Source: JAFTYR01 sp964571375
Lineage (GTDB): Bacteria; Pseudomonadota; Gammaproteobacteria; Burkholderiales; Burkholderiaceae_F
Direction: 5' to 3'
Assembly (NCBI GenBank): GCA_964571375.1
Contig: CAZNBL010000003.1
Location: 1 to 58,192, forward strand
DNA length: 58,192 bases
This document shows positions 23,764 through 32,584 of this stretch, piece by piece. The translations under genes were made by a program, and so were the position numbers. The notes below the pieces were generated by a model. That model was not told the DNA's origin and ran no database searches. It saw nothing but the letters and a program-made list of their open reading frames with translations. Position 1 is the first letter of the stretch. Every line of letters begins with the position of its first letter.

Positions 23764-24462
23764 ATGGCAGTAATTCTTGTCGTAGATGATGAAGTAGGTA
23801 TCCGTGAACTCCTCTCCGAAATTCTTTCGGACGAGGGATACACGGTTGAGCTGGCTGAAAACGCCGGTGTTGCCCGCATGGCGATGGCCAAGAAGCACCC
23901 CGATCTGGTGCTGCTGGACATCTGGATGCCGGACAATGACGGTATTTCTCTGCTCAAGGAGTGGAATTCTTCGGGCCATCTCGATGTACCGGTAATCATG
24001 ATGAGCGGTCACGCTACGCTTGATACGGCTATCGAAGCAACCAAGTTCGGCGCAGTCGACTTTTTGGAAAAGCCGATCGCATTGTCGCGTCTGATGTCTT
24101 CGGTCAAGGCTGCCCTGGAAAAGAGTTCTCACGAGCCCAAGATCGGTACTGCCCAGCCGCGTTATCCGGCTTCTCCGAGCTTTACTGCTCAGCCGGCAAT
24201 GCCGAGAGTGATCGAGCACAAGTCCGATGCACTGACCTCTCTGATGGCCAGCATCGACTTCAATGCTCCGCTCAGAGAAGCCCGTGATCAGTTTGAGCGA
24301 ATTTACTTCCTCAATCTGCTGCGCAAAGAGAACAACAGCATGACCAAGGTCGCGTCTTTTGCCGGCCTGGAAAGAACTCATCTGTACAGAAAATTAAAGC
24401 AGCTCGGTCTTGAAGTGGGCCGTGCACGCAATGCCGAACGCGCTGCCGAAGCAGCAGAGTAA
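23764..24462 (+). CDS. NtrX-like response regulator lacking AAA+ domain
   Basis: A 232-residue response regulator. The receiver domain (about 1-120) has Asp8, Asp9, phospho-acceptor Asp52, Ser81 and Lys103. A Pro/Ser-rich linker follows (about 121-165), then a Fis-type helix-turn-helix (about 168-216: REARDQFERIYFLNLL ... GLERTHLYRKLKQLG). Canonical NtrX is about 450 residues with a central sigma54-activating AAA+ domain; that domain is wholly absent here, so it should regulate without sigma54 remodelling, as RegA/PrrA-type regulators do. It directly follows ntrY, so it is probably phosphorylated by it. Confidence 0.85.
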   Translation: MAVILVVDDEVGIRELLSEILSDEGYTVELAENAGVARMAMAKKHPDLVLLDIWMPDNDGISLLKEWNSSGHLDVPVIMMSGHATLDTAIEATKFGAVDFLEKPIALSRLMSSVKAALEKSSHEPKIGTAQPRYPASPSFTAQPAMPRVIEHKSDALTSLMASIDFNAPLREARDQFERIYFLNLLRKENNSMTKVASFAGLERTHLYRKLKQLGLEVGRARNAERAAEAAE

Positions 24463-24486
24463 CGGCAAGGAGAGCACTGCAGGTCT

Positions 24487-25899
24487 ATGCGAATTCTGAT
24501 TATCGGAGCCGGTAAGGTCGGTTCGTCCGTTGCGGGAAGCTTAGTTTCGGAATCCAACGACATCACGATTGTCGATACCAACAAAGCCCGCATTGCGGAA
24601 ATTCAAGGAAGCTATGACCTGCAGGGTATCGTCGGTGATGCAACATCTCCGTCGGTTTTGGCGGACGCCGGTGCGGCCGATGCCGATATGGTGATTGCGG
24701 TTACCGCAAGCGATGAAACCAATCTAGCGGTGACACTGCTCGCCGAGCAACTCTTTAACGTACCTTCCCGTATTGCCCGAGTTCGCAACGGCGAACTCCG
24801 AGAGTACCCGTCCGTGCTCTCCTCTCAGGGCTTTCGTGCCACCTCGGTGATTTGGCCGGAGCAGGCAGTCACCAACTACATTGTCGAACTCGTCAAATAT
24901 CCCGAAGCACTTCAGGTGATCGAGTTTTCTGTCCGCGATGTGATTCTGCTCGACCTCAAAGTTGTCAGAGGATCGGCGATGGCGGGCAAAGAAGTGCGCG
25001 AACTGAAGTCGCTGCTGCCGGAAATTCCGGTGCGTATCGTCACCATCTACCACCAGAAATTCAGAGAAGAGAACGTCACCGGATCTACAGTGGTCGAAGC
25101 CGGTGACGAAGTCTTCATTTTGGTTCCGAGAAAAGAGGCTAAGGCGGTTATTCAGGCCTTCCGTCAGAAATTGCGTAAGTCCGACCGTGTGATGATCGTG
25201 GGCGGCGGCAGTCTCGGCCTGCACCTTGCCAAGGCTCTTGACGATGAAGAAACCGAAAACGGCGGTTCTTACAACGTAAAACTGGTTGATCCGGACAAGC
25301 AGAACTGTATTGCGCTGTCTCAGCAGTTATCGAGTTCCATTCTGGTACTTCACGGCTCGATGACCGACGAGACGCTTTTCATTGACGAGGGTATCGCCAA
25401 TACCGATCTTTTCATTGCACTCGGCAATGACGATGAAGATAACGTTATGAGCTGTCTGCTCGCCAAGAAACTCGGTGCTCACAGAGCAATTGCATTGATC
25501 AATCGTGCCGACTACCTTGATCTTGTCGACGGTACCGACATCGACGTTGCATTCTCTCCGACGGAGGCTACGCTCTCCGAGTTGCTCCGCCATATCCGTC
25601 ACGGCGACGTGATCAGTGTGCATACGCTGCGTCGAGGCGGTGCCGAAGTGTTGGAAATGATTGCGCACGGCACACCGAAGAACTCCAAAATTATCGGAAA
25701 AAAGATCAAGGATATTGCGTTCCCCGACGATACTTCGATCGGTTGCATTATCCGCAGAGAAGAAGGTATTCCGACCGTTCATATGGCTTCCAAGGACTTC
25801 ATCGTTGAAGACGGCGACCGTGTGATCGTATTTGTCGGCAATAAGCAGCGTATTCCTTCGGTAGAAAAGCTGTTTGCTCCGTCCGTAAGCTTCTTCTAA
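24487..25899 (+). CDS. trkA: Trk potassium transporter NAD-binding subunit
   Basis: Peripheral inner-membrane regulator of K+ uptake. The 470 residues contain two tandem RCK units, each a Rossmann TrkA-N domain (starting MRILIIGAGKVG and VMIVGGGSLG) followed by a TrkA-C domain (near 140-215 and 370-460). Normal length. It begins 24 bp after the response regulator and is followed 9 bp later by trkH, its membrane partner. Confidence 0.96.
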   Translation: MRILIIGAGKVGSSVAGSLVSESNDITIVDTNKARIAEIQGSYDLQGIVGDATSPSVLADAGAADADMVIAVTASDETNLAVTLLAEQLFNVPSRIARVRNGELREYPSVLSSQGFRATSVIWPEQAVTNYIVELVKYPEALQVIEFSVRDVILLDLKVVRGSAMAGKEVRELKSLLPEIPVRIVTIYHQKFREENVTGSTVVEAGDEVFILVPRKEAKAVIQAFRQKLRKSDRVMIVGGGSLGLHLAKALDDEETENGGSYNVKLVDPDKQNCIALSQQLSSSILVLHGSMTDETLFIDEGIANTDLFIALGNDDEDNVMSCLLAKKLGAHRAIALINRADYLDLVDGTDIDVAFSPTEATLSELLRHIRHGDVISVHTLRRGGAEVLEMIAHGTPKNSKIIGKKIKDIAFPDDTSIGCIIRREEGIPTVHMASKDFIVEDGDRVIVFVGNKQRIPSVEKLFAPSVSFF

Positions 25900-25908
25900 G
25901 AGGTCGTT

Positions 25909-27387
25909 ATGGCGCTTACCTCCATCCTTCGGCATATGTTCCTGCCGATTATGAATGTGCTCGGACCGATCATTATCGGTTTCTCGTTTTCGATGCTCAT
26001 TCCTCTGGCAATTTCACTTTGGAAAGAGGACGGCGCGCATACCGGATTCGAACTGACTTTCTGCATTACTTTTGCCACAGGCTTTTTCATGTGGCTGCTG
26101 ACAAGACGGTTCAAGCGTGAACTGATTCCACGGGACGGCTTCCTGCTTGTGACGCTGGCCTGGGTGTCGCTGGCGTTTTTCGCTTCGATTCCGCTTTATA
26201 TCGAGATTCCGCATATTCCGTATCTGCACGCGCTTTTTGAGGCTACCAGCGGCATTACAACGACGTGTGCGACGATTCTCTCCGGTCTGGATAAACTGCC
26301 TTACAGCATCAATTTTTGGCGTTGTATGCTCTCCTGGATGGGCGGTATCGGTATTCTGGTGATGGCTGTAGCCGTGCTTCCGCTCTTAGGGGTCGGGGGT
26401 GCTCAGATCTTCCGCGCTGAGACAAGCGGTCCGATTAAAGAAGGGAAACTTACGCCGCGTATTGCCGACACGGCCAAGGCTTTCTATGCCATTTATCTCG
26501 CGCTTTCCGTAGCATGCGCCGTCAGTTACCACCTTGCCGGAATGAACTGGAGAGATGCGGTCGTACACATGTTTACGACGGTTTCTTTGGGCGGTTTTTC
26601 GTCACATGACGCAAGCTTTGCTTATTGGTCGTCGAGGGCGGTTAATTACGTCGCTGTCTTTTTCTGCATTATCAGCGGCGTGAACTTTACGATGCATTTT
26701 CTCGCATGGCGTAAAAAGTCGCTGCTGTCCTATTTGCTGGATATTGAAACGCGCTGGTGGTTCGGGGTGGCGTTGCTCTTCCCGATGCTGGTGATGGTGC
26801 TTCTGATGGCACGCGGTGTTTACAGCAGCCCGTTCGATGCGTTCTATTACGCGGTAACCAATACGATGTTCGTGCTGAGTACGTGCGGCTTCGCCAATAC
26901 GAACTTCGGCGAATGGCCGCTGACGATTCAGATTCTTATTCTGCTCGGTTCCTGTTTTGCAACCTGCGCAGGATCTACGGGCGGCGGTCTGAAGATGATC
27001 CGTTTTATTGCTTTGGTAAAGCAGGGCGGATTGGAATTTAAGAAGATTATTCACCCGAGAATGGTACGCCCGCTTCTGATCGGCAGCCGGGTGGTTCAGT
27101 CGGAAGTGATCTTCTCCGTTCTGGCCTTCCTCATGATTTACATCGCGGTCGCCGTTTTCGGAACGTTCTTCTTCCTCTTTACCGGCCTGGACGGCCTGAC
27201 GGCCTTTTCAACAGCCGTCTCGTGCCTGAATAATCTCGGTCCGGCCCTCGGTACTTTGGGGCCGGCCTACAACTACAGCTCTCTGAGCCCGATACAGGTC
27301 AGTTTCTGTTGCGCTCTGATGGTGATGGGACGATTGGAGCTTCTGACCGTTCTCGTCCTCTTCACACGCTCGTTCTGGCGTTATTAA
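25909..27387 (+). CDS. trkH: Trk potassium uptake membrane subunit
   Basis: Polytopic K+ translocating subunit (492 residues) of the Trk system, with the four-fold pore-loop architecture of the TrkH/KtrB family. Recognisable segments are ATSGITTTCATIL (first filter loop), TTVSLGGFSSHDAS (second), STCGFANTNFGEW (third) and SCLNNLGPALG (fourth). It ends in the tetranucleotide TTAA, which is also the stop of the convergent DUF1840 gene. It probably shares a transcript with trkA. Confidence 0.95.
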   Translation: MALTSILRHMFLPIMNVLGPIIIGFSFSMLIPLAISLWKEDGAHTGFELTFCITFATGFFMWLLTRRFKRELIPRDGFLLVTLAWVSLAFFASIPLYIEIPHIPYLHALFEATSGITTTCATILSGLDKLPYSINFWRCMLSWMGGIGILVMAVAVLPLLGVGGAQIFRAETSGPIKEGKLTPRIADTAKAFYAIYLALSVACAVSYHLAGMNWRDAVVHMFTTVSLGGFSSHDASFAYWSSRAVNYVAVFFCIISGVNFTMHFLAWRKKSLLSYLLDIETRWWFGVALLFPMLVMVLLMARGVYSSPFDAFYYAVTNTMFVLSTCGFANTNFGEWPLTIQILILLGSCFATCAGSTGGGLKMIRFIALVKQGGLEFKKIIHPRMVRPLLIGSRVVQSEVIFSVLAFLMIYIAVAVFGTFFFLFTGLDGLTAFSTAVSCLNNLGPALGTLGPAYNYSSLSPIQVSFCCALMVMGRLELLTVLVLFTRSFWRY

Positions 27388-27743
27388 GGGATACCCCAGA
27401 AGATAGGCTCTTCGTCTTTTCTTGCAAATTCGATCATTTCCAGGAAGGGGATGGCTCGCTGAGTAAAGAAAACCGGCGGTTCTTTACGCGGTTCGTCATC
27501 CTCATAGGGATCCTTGGGACCTTCTTTGAATTCGAGATCTTCCTGAGCTTTGTACTCACGGATCAGTTCTTTTTCGCGTTCGATCTCTGCACTGATTTTT
27601 GCGACAGCATCATCAAATTCTTCGGGAGTCAGTACTCCCTGAGCGTGAAGCGGTTTGCCGATCAGTTTGAAGATTTTCTCAGCCGTTTCGCGGAACATGA
27701 TGACTTCGCCGGCTGCTTTAGAATGAAATGTAATGATAGCCAT
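27384..27743 (-). CDS. DUF1840 family protein
   Basis: A 119-residue soluble, acidic protein. Its features are the family start (ITFHSKAAGEVIMF), an early helix-turn region (ETAEKIFKLIGKP), a charged middle helix (AEIEREKELIREYKAQ) and the conserved end with FTQRAIPFLEMIEFA. DUF1840 is largely confined to betaproteobacteria and its function is unknown. Transcribed against trkH with shared stop bases TTAA (27384-27387). Confidence 0.85.
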   Translation of the reverse strand: MAIITFHSKAAGEVIMFRETAEKIFKLIGKPLHAQGVLTPEEFDDAVAKISAEIEREKELIREYKAQEDLEFKEGPKDPYEDDEPRKEPPVFFTQRAIPFLEMIEFARKDEEPIFWGIP

Positions 27744-27749
27744 GGGCTC

Positions 27750-28373
27750 TCCTATAAAATCATAAAGATTGTATTTTTAATGTCGTTTATTGTCACTTAG
27801 CCGAACCGCCAGTAGAGTGTTCGGTACAGCGAAGGGGAGATGAGTTTGAAAACCGGTTTTCTTATCGTAGCCCATGCCCCGCTCGGGCAGGCTTTATATG
27901 ATGTCGCCGATACGATTCTCGGAGGGCTCAAGGACTGTGCAGTTGTCGACGTAGACTCGGATGCGCCTTCGGAAGTGACAATCTCAAAGTTGCAGGCAGC
28001 CAGAGATTCTCTGCAGTGCGAAAGAATCATCGTTTTGGAAGATATTCTTTTTGCGACTCCGTCCTATAAAATCATAAAGATTGTATTTTTAATGTCGTTT
28101 ATTGTCACTTAGCCGAACCGCCAGTAGAGTGTTCGGTACAGCGAAGGGGAGATGAGTTTGAAAACCGGTTTTCTTATCGTAGCCCATGCCCCGCTCGGGC
28201 AGGCTTTATATGATGTCGCCGATACGATTCTCGGAGGGCTCAAGGACTGTGCAGTTGTCGACGTAGACTCGGATGCGCCTTCGGAAGTGACAATCTCAAA
28301 GTTGCAGGCAGCCAGAGATTCTCTGCAGTGCGAAAGAATCATCGTTTTGGAAGATATTCTTTTTGCGACTCCG
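27750..28373. repeat. Perfect 312-bp tandem duplication
   Basis: Positions 27750-28061 and 28062-28373 read identically base for base. Each unit carries the EIIA leader region and its first 75 codons. The trinucleotide TCC is present at the start of unit 1, at the junction and again at 28374-28376, consistent with duplication between 3-bp microhomologies. Perfect identity means the event is very recent or is an assembly artefact. Confidence 0.95.
27846..28112 (+). pseudogene. Truncated duplicate of the PTS EIIA gene
   Basis: The first copy of the duplicated segment encodes the N-terminal half of EIIA, including the phospho-accepting His10, then crosses the junction and reads 15 unrelated codons (YKIIKIVFLMSFIVT) before a stop at 28110-28112. 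It keeps the same upstream region and Shine-Dalgarno as the intact gene, so a short fragment could still be translated. The truncation removes nearly half of the EIIA fold, so it is probably non-functional. Coordinates use the TTG start by analogy with the intact copy. Confidence 0.85.
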
Positions 28374-28529
28374 TCCAATCGGGCAAAGGAAGCATTCGGA
28401 AACGAGTATCCCGTGATTGCGCCGCTCAGTCTGCCGATGCTGCTGAAGCTGGTGAATTACCGAAATGCCGATATCGAGACACTGTCGGCCAAGGCTAAAG
28501 AGATCCAAACGACTTTTATAACCGAATAA
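28158..28529 (+). CDS. PTS EIIA component (mannose family)
   Basis: Cytoplasmic phosphocarrier of the EIIA-Man family, 123 residues from TTG 28158. This start is preferred over ATG 28152 because AAGGGGAG (28144-28151) abuts the ATG directly but is 6 nt from the TTG, and because it puts the phospho-His at residue 10, as in E. coli ManX (MKTGFLIVAH10). Further features are the DVDSDAPSE turn and PLSLPMLLKLVNYR near the C-terminus. It is followed after 2 bp by ptsH and then ptsI. No IIB or IIC permease gene is present, so a regulatory role is more likely than sugar import (inference). Its 5' half is duplicated upstream. Confidence 0.9.
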   Translation: MKTGFLIVAHAPLGQALYDVADTILGGLKDCAVVDVDSDAPSEVTISKLQAARDSLQCERIIVLEDILFATPSNRAKEAFGNEYPVIAPLSLPMLLKLVNYRNADIETLSAKAKEIQTTFITE

Positions 28530-28531
28530 CA

Positions 28532-28798
28532 ATGATTAGCACTACAGTTACCGTACAGAACCGCCTGGGATTACACGCCCGACCGGCCGCAAAACTGACT
28601 CAGAAGGGCAACGAATTTCTCTGCGAAATCAGCATCCGCAAGGGTGACCGTGAGGTGAACGGCAAGTCCATTATGGGTGTGATGCTGCTGGCCGCATCCA
28701 AAGGAACCGAACTGACGATTACTGCTGACGGAACAGATGAAGAAGATGCTCTCGCACAGATCAAGCAGCTGTTCGACAGCGGTTTCGGTGAGGAGTAA
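28532..28798 (+). CDS. ptsH: Phosphocarrier protein HPr
   Basis: An 88-residue PTS phosphocarrier between EI and EIIA. It has the active-site stretch NRLGLHARPAAKL with phospho-acceptor His15, and Ser46 in GKSIMGVM, the residue phosphorylated by HPr kinase in bacteria that have hprK (not in this window). The C-terminus is acidic (GFGEE). It lies between the EIIA gene and ptsI with 2-bp gaps. Confidence 0.96.
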   Translation: MISTTVTVQNRLGLHARPAAKLTQKGNEFLCEISIRKGDREVNGKSIMGVMLLAASKGTELTITADGTDEEDALAQIKQLFDSGFGEE

Positions 28799-28800
28799 TT

Positions 28801-30603
28801 ATGGAGCAGACGCCCCTGTCTAACAGGCTCGAACTTCGAGGTATCGGAGTGTCGAGCGGCATCGGCTACGGGCGAGCCCGCGTGATGGCAAAGGCTCCTC
28901 TGCAGCTGCCGCAGTATTCGATTGAAGACGATAAGATCGACGCCGAATTAAAGCGCTTCGACAAAGCCAGAAGCGCGGTAAACCGCGAAATTGCCGGCAT
29001 GATCCGCCGTGCCCCGAAACGGGCGCCGAAGGAGATGAAGTCCTTCCTGGAAATGTTCAAGCAGCTCGTCAATGATCCGATGCTGCGCGACAGCACCGAA
29101 CAGTTGGTGCGTGAGCAGCACATCAACGTGGAATGGGCTTTGGCGCAGTATCTGGAAGAGACGAAAAAGGTATTTGAAAACTTCCCGGACTCCTATCTGG
29201 CCGAAAGAGGCGATGATATCGGTCATGCCGTCAACCGTCTGCAGGAGGAGCTTCTCGGTACGAGACGCCGTCTGCAGGATGCGGTGAAGGCAGAGGTCGG
29301 CGAAGTTGTTTTGGTGACAAGCGATTTGTCGCTTGCCGACGTGATCTGGCTGACCGAATACGAAGAGCTCGACTTGGTCGGCATCGTCACCGAAAGAGGC
29401 GGTGCGACTTCCCATGCAGCCGTGCTTTCTCAGACGCTTTTCATTCCGGCTATTGTCGGTGTGGCCGGTGCCCGTGAACAGATCAAGAACGGCGAAAAGC
29501 TTTATATCGATTCGGACACAGGCACTCTGATCTGCAACCCGACCGAACAGGAAGAAAAAGAAATCCTCGACAAGGTCGAAGAGCAGGAACAGACCTACTC
29601 CCGCTACTACCGAGCCCGCCGCAGAGTGGCGGAAACCACCGACCACTTCAAGATGAAGCTCTACGCCAATGTGGCGATGTGCACCGGTCTTGACGAAGTG
29701 CTGCATCAGGGGGCGCAGGGTATCGGTCTTTTCCGAAGCGAATACCTCTTTATGGGCCGCGACGATCTTCCCGACGAGGAAGAGCAGTTCAAGGAATACT
29801 GCGAGCTGATCCGCGCCATGGGCGGCCGCGTTGTGACGATCCGTACATTGGACGTGGGCGGCGATAAGATTCTTAATCAGGAAGCAAGACAGCGCGATCC
29901 GGTGCTCAGAGATCATGCGCAGGAGGAAGAAAATCCCGCTCTCGGTTTAAGAGCGATCCGTTTCTCTCTGGTCAATCCCGATCTGTTCCTGACGCAGTTG
30001 AAAGCGATTCTGCGTGCATCTGCCTTCGGTAAGGTCAAGATCATGTTCCCGATGATTACGACGCTCGAAGAAATCCGCGAGGCCAAGCGTTACGTGGAAC
30101 TTGCAAAGCAGCAGCTCAGAGAAAAGGAAATCGCATTCGATGAAAAGATTCCGCTCGGCATCATGATCGAACTGCCGGCGATTGCCTACAAGCCCGCGCC
30201 GTTCTTGAAAGAAGTGGATTTTGCATCGATCGGTACCAACGACCTGATTCAGTACACGCTCGCCGTCGACCGCGGCAATTCGCTGGTGGCACCGCTTTAT
30301 GAGTCCTGCCATCCGGCGATCCTCGGTATGATTGCCAATGTGGCACGTACGGCAAGACGCCTGAAGAAAACACTTTCCATCTGCGGCGAAATGGGCGGAC
30401 ACCCTGAAATGGCTCCGTTCTTTATCGGTATCGGTGTGCCGGAATTATCGATGGCCGCCCTTCAGATCCCGCAGGTTAAAGAGATCATCCGCTCAGTCTC
30501 CAAGCAGGAATGCGAACGCTTTGCCAAGCGCCTGCTGTCGATGAGCGAAACGACACGTATTAAGACCGCAATCAATAAATTTGTGAGCAACAGACATGAC
30601 TGA
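28801..30603 (+). CDS. ptsI: PTS enzyme I
   Basis: Phosphoenolpyruvate-protein phosphotransferase, the first step of the PTS phosphorelay to HPr. The 600 residues contain the N-terminal HPr-binding helical domain, the phospho-His domain with GGATSHAAV (His205), and the PEP-binding TIM barrel (GIGLFRSEYLFM, EENPALGLRAIR, MIELPA, IGTNDLIQY and SICGEMGG with the catalytic Cys). Full length. It overlaps the following yecA-like gene by 8 bp. Confidence 0.96.
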   Translation: MEQTPLSNRLELRGIGVSSGIGYGRARVMAKAPLQLPQYSIEDDKIDAELKRFDKARSAVNREIAGMIRRAPKRAPKEMKSFLEMFKQLVNDPMLRDSTEQLVREQHINVEWALAQYLEETKKVFENFPDSYLAERGDDIGHAVNRLQEELLGTRRRLQDAVKAEVGEVVLVTSDLSLADVIWLTEYEELDLVGIVTERGGATSHAAVLSQTLFIPAIVGVAGAREQIKNGEKLYIDSDTGTLICNPTEQEEKEILDKVEEQEQTYSRYYRARRRVAETTDHFKMKLYANVAMCTGLDEVLHQGAQGIGLFRSEYLFMGRDDLPDEEEQFKEYCELIRAMGGRVVTIRTLDVGGDKILNQEARQRDPVLRDHAQEEENPALGLRAIRFSLVNPDLFLTQLKAILRASAFGKVKIMFPMITTLEEIREAKRYVELAKQQLREKEIAFDEKIPLGIMIELPAIAYKPAPFLKEVDFASIGTNDLIQYTLAVDRGNSLVAPLYESCHPAILGMIANVARTARRLKKTLSICGEMGGHPEMAPFFIGIGVPELSMAALQIPQVKEIIRSVSKQECERFAKRLLSMSETTRIKTAINKFVSNRHD

Positions 30604-31240
30604 AACTACGGAAAAAACAGCAGTTGATCTCGTCGCAATCGACGAATTTTTAGCAAGTATCGACGAGGATAAGGGCCCGATGGATGTCTGTGAAGCCGAC
30701 GGCTACATGACTGCAATCCTGCTTTTGAAGAAAAAGCCCAAGGCACATGAATGGATCAGCACGGTTTTCAGCACTGAGGGCAAAGAGTCCACAACAGGTG
30801 ACGCCGACGCAGACAGAAAACTCGTCGGCCTGCTCAAGGCTCGTATGAGCGAGATCGAAGAGACGATGAAGAACTCCGAACTGTTGGATCCGGCTTATTT
30901 TGAGCTTGAAGACGACAGCGGAAAGCCGCTCGGCGGCCCGCTCGCCATCGCAGCGATCGAACCGTTTGCAATGGGCTTCCTTGAAGCTTGTCAGCAATGG
31001 CCGGAATTGCTTGAAACCAGCAATCCGAAGATTGCTGCAGCCTTGATGGGTATCTTCCGTCACCTGCCGAAAGATGCACTCGGTGAATTTGCAGCAACTA
31101 AGCGTGACTTAGACAGAGATGTTCCGCTTGCCAATCTGCCGGAAGCCCTTTCCGACCTGGCTTCCTGTGTTGCCGAAATTGCTTTCGAAGTGCACGGCTA
31201 CGCAATTCCCGAACTCGACGAAACCAATACCGAAGAGTAA
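30596..31240 (+). CDS. YecA/UPF0149 family protein
   Basis: A 214-residue acidic soluble protein. The UPF0149 fold is recognised by an early DVCEADGYMTAILL segment and the hallmark EPFAMGFLEACQQWPEL, with the IFRHLPKDALGE region after it. It lacks the C-terminal SEC-C zinc motif that some YecA proteins carry. Function is unknown. The start lies inside the end of ptsI (8-bp overlap), so it is probably co-translated with the phosphotransferase genes. Confidence 0.78.
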   Translation: MTETTEKTAVDLVAIDEFLASIDEDKGPMDVCEADGYMTAILLLKKKPKAHEWISTVFSTEGKESTTGDADADRKLVGLLKARMSEIEETMKNSELLDPAYFELEDDSGKPLGGPLAIAAIEPFAMGFLEACQQWPELLETSNPKIAAALMGIFRHLPKDALGEFAATKRDLDRDVPLANLPEALSDLASCVAEIAFEVHGYAIPELDETNTEE

Positions 31241-31250
31241 GAAGCGGAAT

Positions 31251-32579
31251 CTATTGTTTCCCGTCCTGTCCGGGACGGGCTTTGGATGCAAAGGGGATCA
31301 GAAGCAGCACCGGGATCCCCATTGCCGCTGTCAGGGTAAAGAAGGCCTGATAGCCCATAGATTCGACCATCATGCCTGAGAAGCCGGCAGTCAGTTTTGG
31401 CAGCATCAGCATGATCGAAGAGAAGAGTGCGTACTGTGTGGCCGAGTACTTCTGATTGGTAAGCCCGGACAGGTACGCGACAAACGCCGCACTTGCTATG
31501 CCGCCCGCAAGGTTATCGGCGGAAACCGTAGCAACGAGGAACGGTACGCTGTGGCCTATCAAGGCAAGCATCGAGAAGAGCAGATTGGTCAGAGAAGACA
31601 GCGCTGCTCCGAGAAAGAGTGTCTTGAAGACACCGAATTTCATCACCAGGGCGCCGCCCGTAAAGGCGCCTGCCAATGTCATCACTACACCGAATATCTT
31701 GGAAATCGCCGCGATTTCCTGCTTCGTAAAGCCCATATCCAGGTAGAACGGGTTGCTCATAACACCCATAACGACGTCGCTGATGCGGTATGTTGCAATC
31801 AGTGCAAGGATCAGTGCGGCATGCCATCTGTAGCGCACCAGGAAGTCCGTAAACGGCGTAACGCAGAGAGCCTTGAGTCCTTTAAGGGAGAAGCGTCGGA
31901 AAGGTTTCTCGGCGCTTTTATCGCAGTCTGTTTCTGTTGTCGGAGAAAGGAGTGTGGTTGCGGCGCCGACCAACATCGATGCAGCCATCACCGAGTAGGC
32001 GAATGTCCAGGAGGCGTGGCTGTAGGCGTCCGATTCAGCATAAAAGGCCGCAAGCGCGAAGGCTCCGGCTCCGGCCCAGATCATTGCGAGGCGGTATCCG
32101 GTCTGATAGGAAGCCGCGAGCGCCCCCTGCATGGAAACATCGGCACTTTCGATTCGGTAGGCATCCAGAGAAATATCTTGGGTGGCACTTGAGAATGCGG
32201 TCAGCATGGCAAATGCTGCCGTGACCATAAGGCTTTGTTTCGGATCGTTGAATGCCAGGCCGAGAAGCCCGGCGATAACGCCGATCTGAGCGATCAAAAG
32301 CCAGGCTCTTCTCTGACCGAGTTTTCGTGAAAGCCAAGGGACCGGAACGGAGTCGATAAACGGTGCCCAGAGCCATTTGCAACCGTAGATCAGACCGATC
32401 CACGACATAAATCCGATCGTTGTGAGATCGACACCGGCCTCTCTTAACCAGAAGCTCAGAGTGCCGATGACAAGCAGCAGAGGCAGGCCGGCAGAGAAGC
32501 CGAGACAGAAAAATCTCAGACAGATTCCCTGACAGTAAATAGCTGCCAGCGAGGAGATCGGTTTCAGAAAACCCGGCAT
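31251..32579 (-). CDS. ampG: AmpG-family muropeptide MFS transporter
   Basis: Inner-membrane major-facilitator permease that imports anhydromuropeptides released from peptidoglycan. The 442 residues form about 12 membrane segments. The N-terminal signature is characteristic of AmpG (FSAGLPLLLVIGTLSFWLREAG, then TIGFMSWIGLIYGCKWLWAPF), as is SSATQDISLDAYRIE near residue 135. It is somewhat shorter than the E. coli protein (491). It is on the minus strand with rsuA and xthA upstream (5- and 10-bp gaps), so the three may be co-transcribed. Confidence 0.87.
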   Translation of the reverse strand: MPGFLKPISSLAAIYCQGICLRFFCLGFSAGLPLLLVIGTLSFWLREAGVDLTTIGFMSWIGLIYGCKWLWAPFIDSVPVPWLSRKLGQRRAWLLIAQIGVIAGLLGLAFNDPKQSLMVTAAFAMLTAFSSATQDISLDAYRIESADVSMQGALAASYQTGYRLAMIWAGAGAFALAAFYAESDAYSHASWTFAYSVMAASMLVGAATTLLSPTTETDCDKSAEKPFRRFSLKGLKALCVTPFTDFLVRYRWHAALILALIATYRISDVVMGVMSNPFYLDMGFTKQEIAAISKIFGVVMTLAGAFTGGALVMKFGVFKTLFLGAALSSLTNLLFSMLALIGHSVPFLVATVSADNLAGGIASAAFVAYLSGLTNQKYSATQYALFSSIMLMLPKLTAGFSGMMVESMGYQAFFTLTAAMGIPVLLLIPFASKARPGQDGKQ

Positions 32580-32584
32580 CGCGA

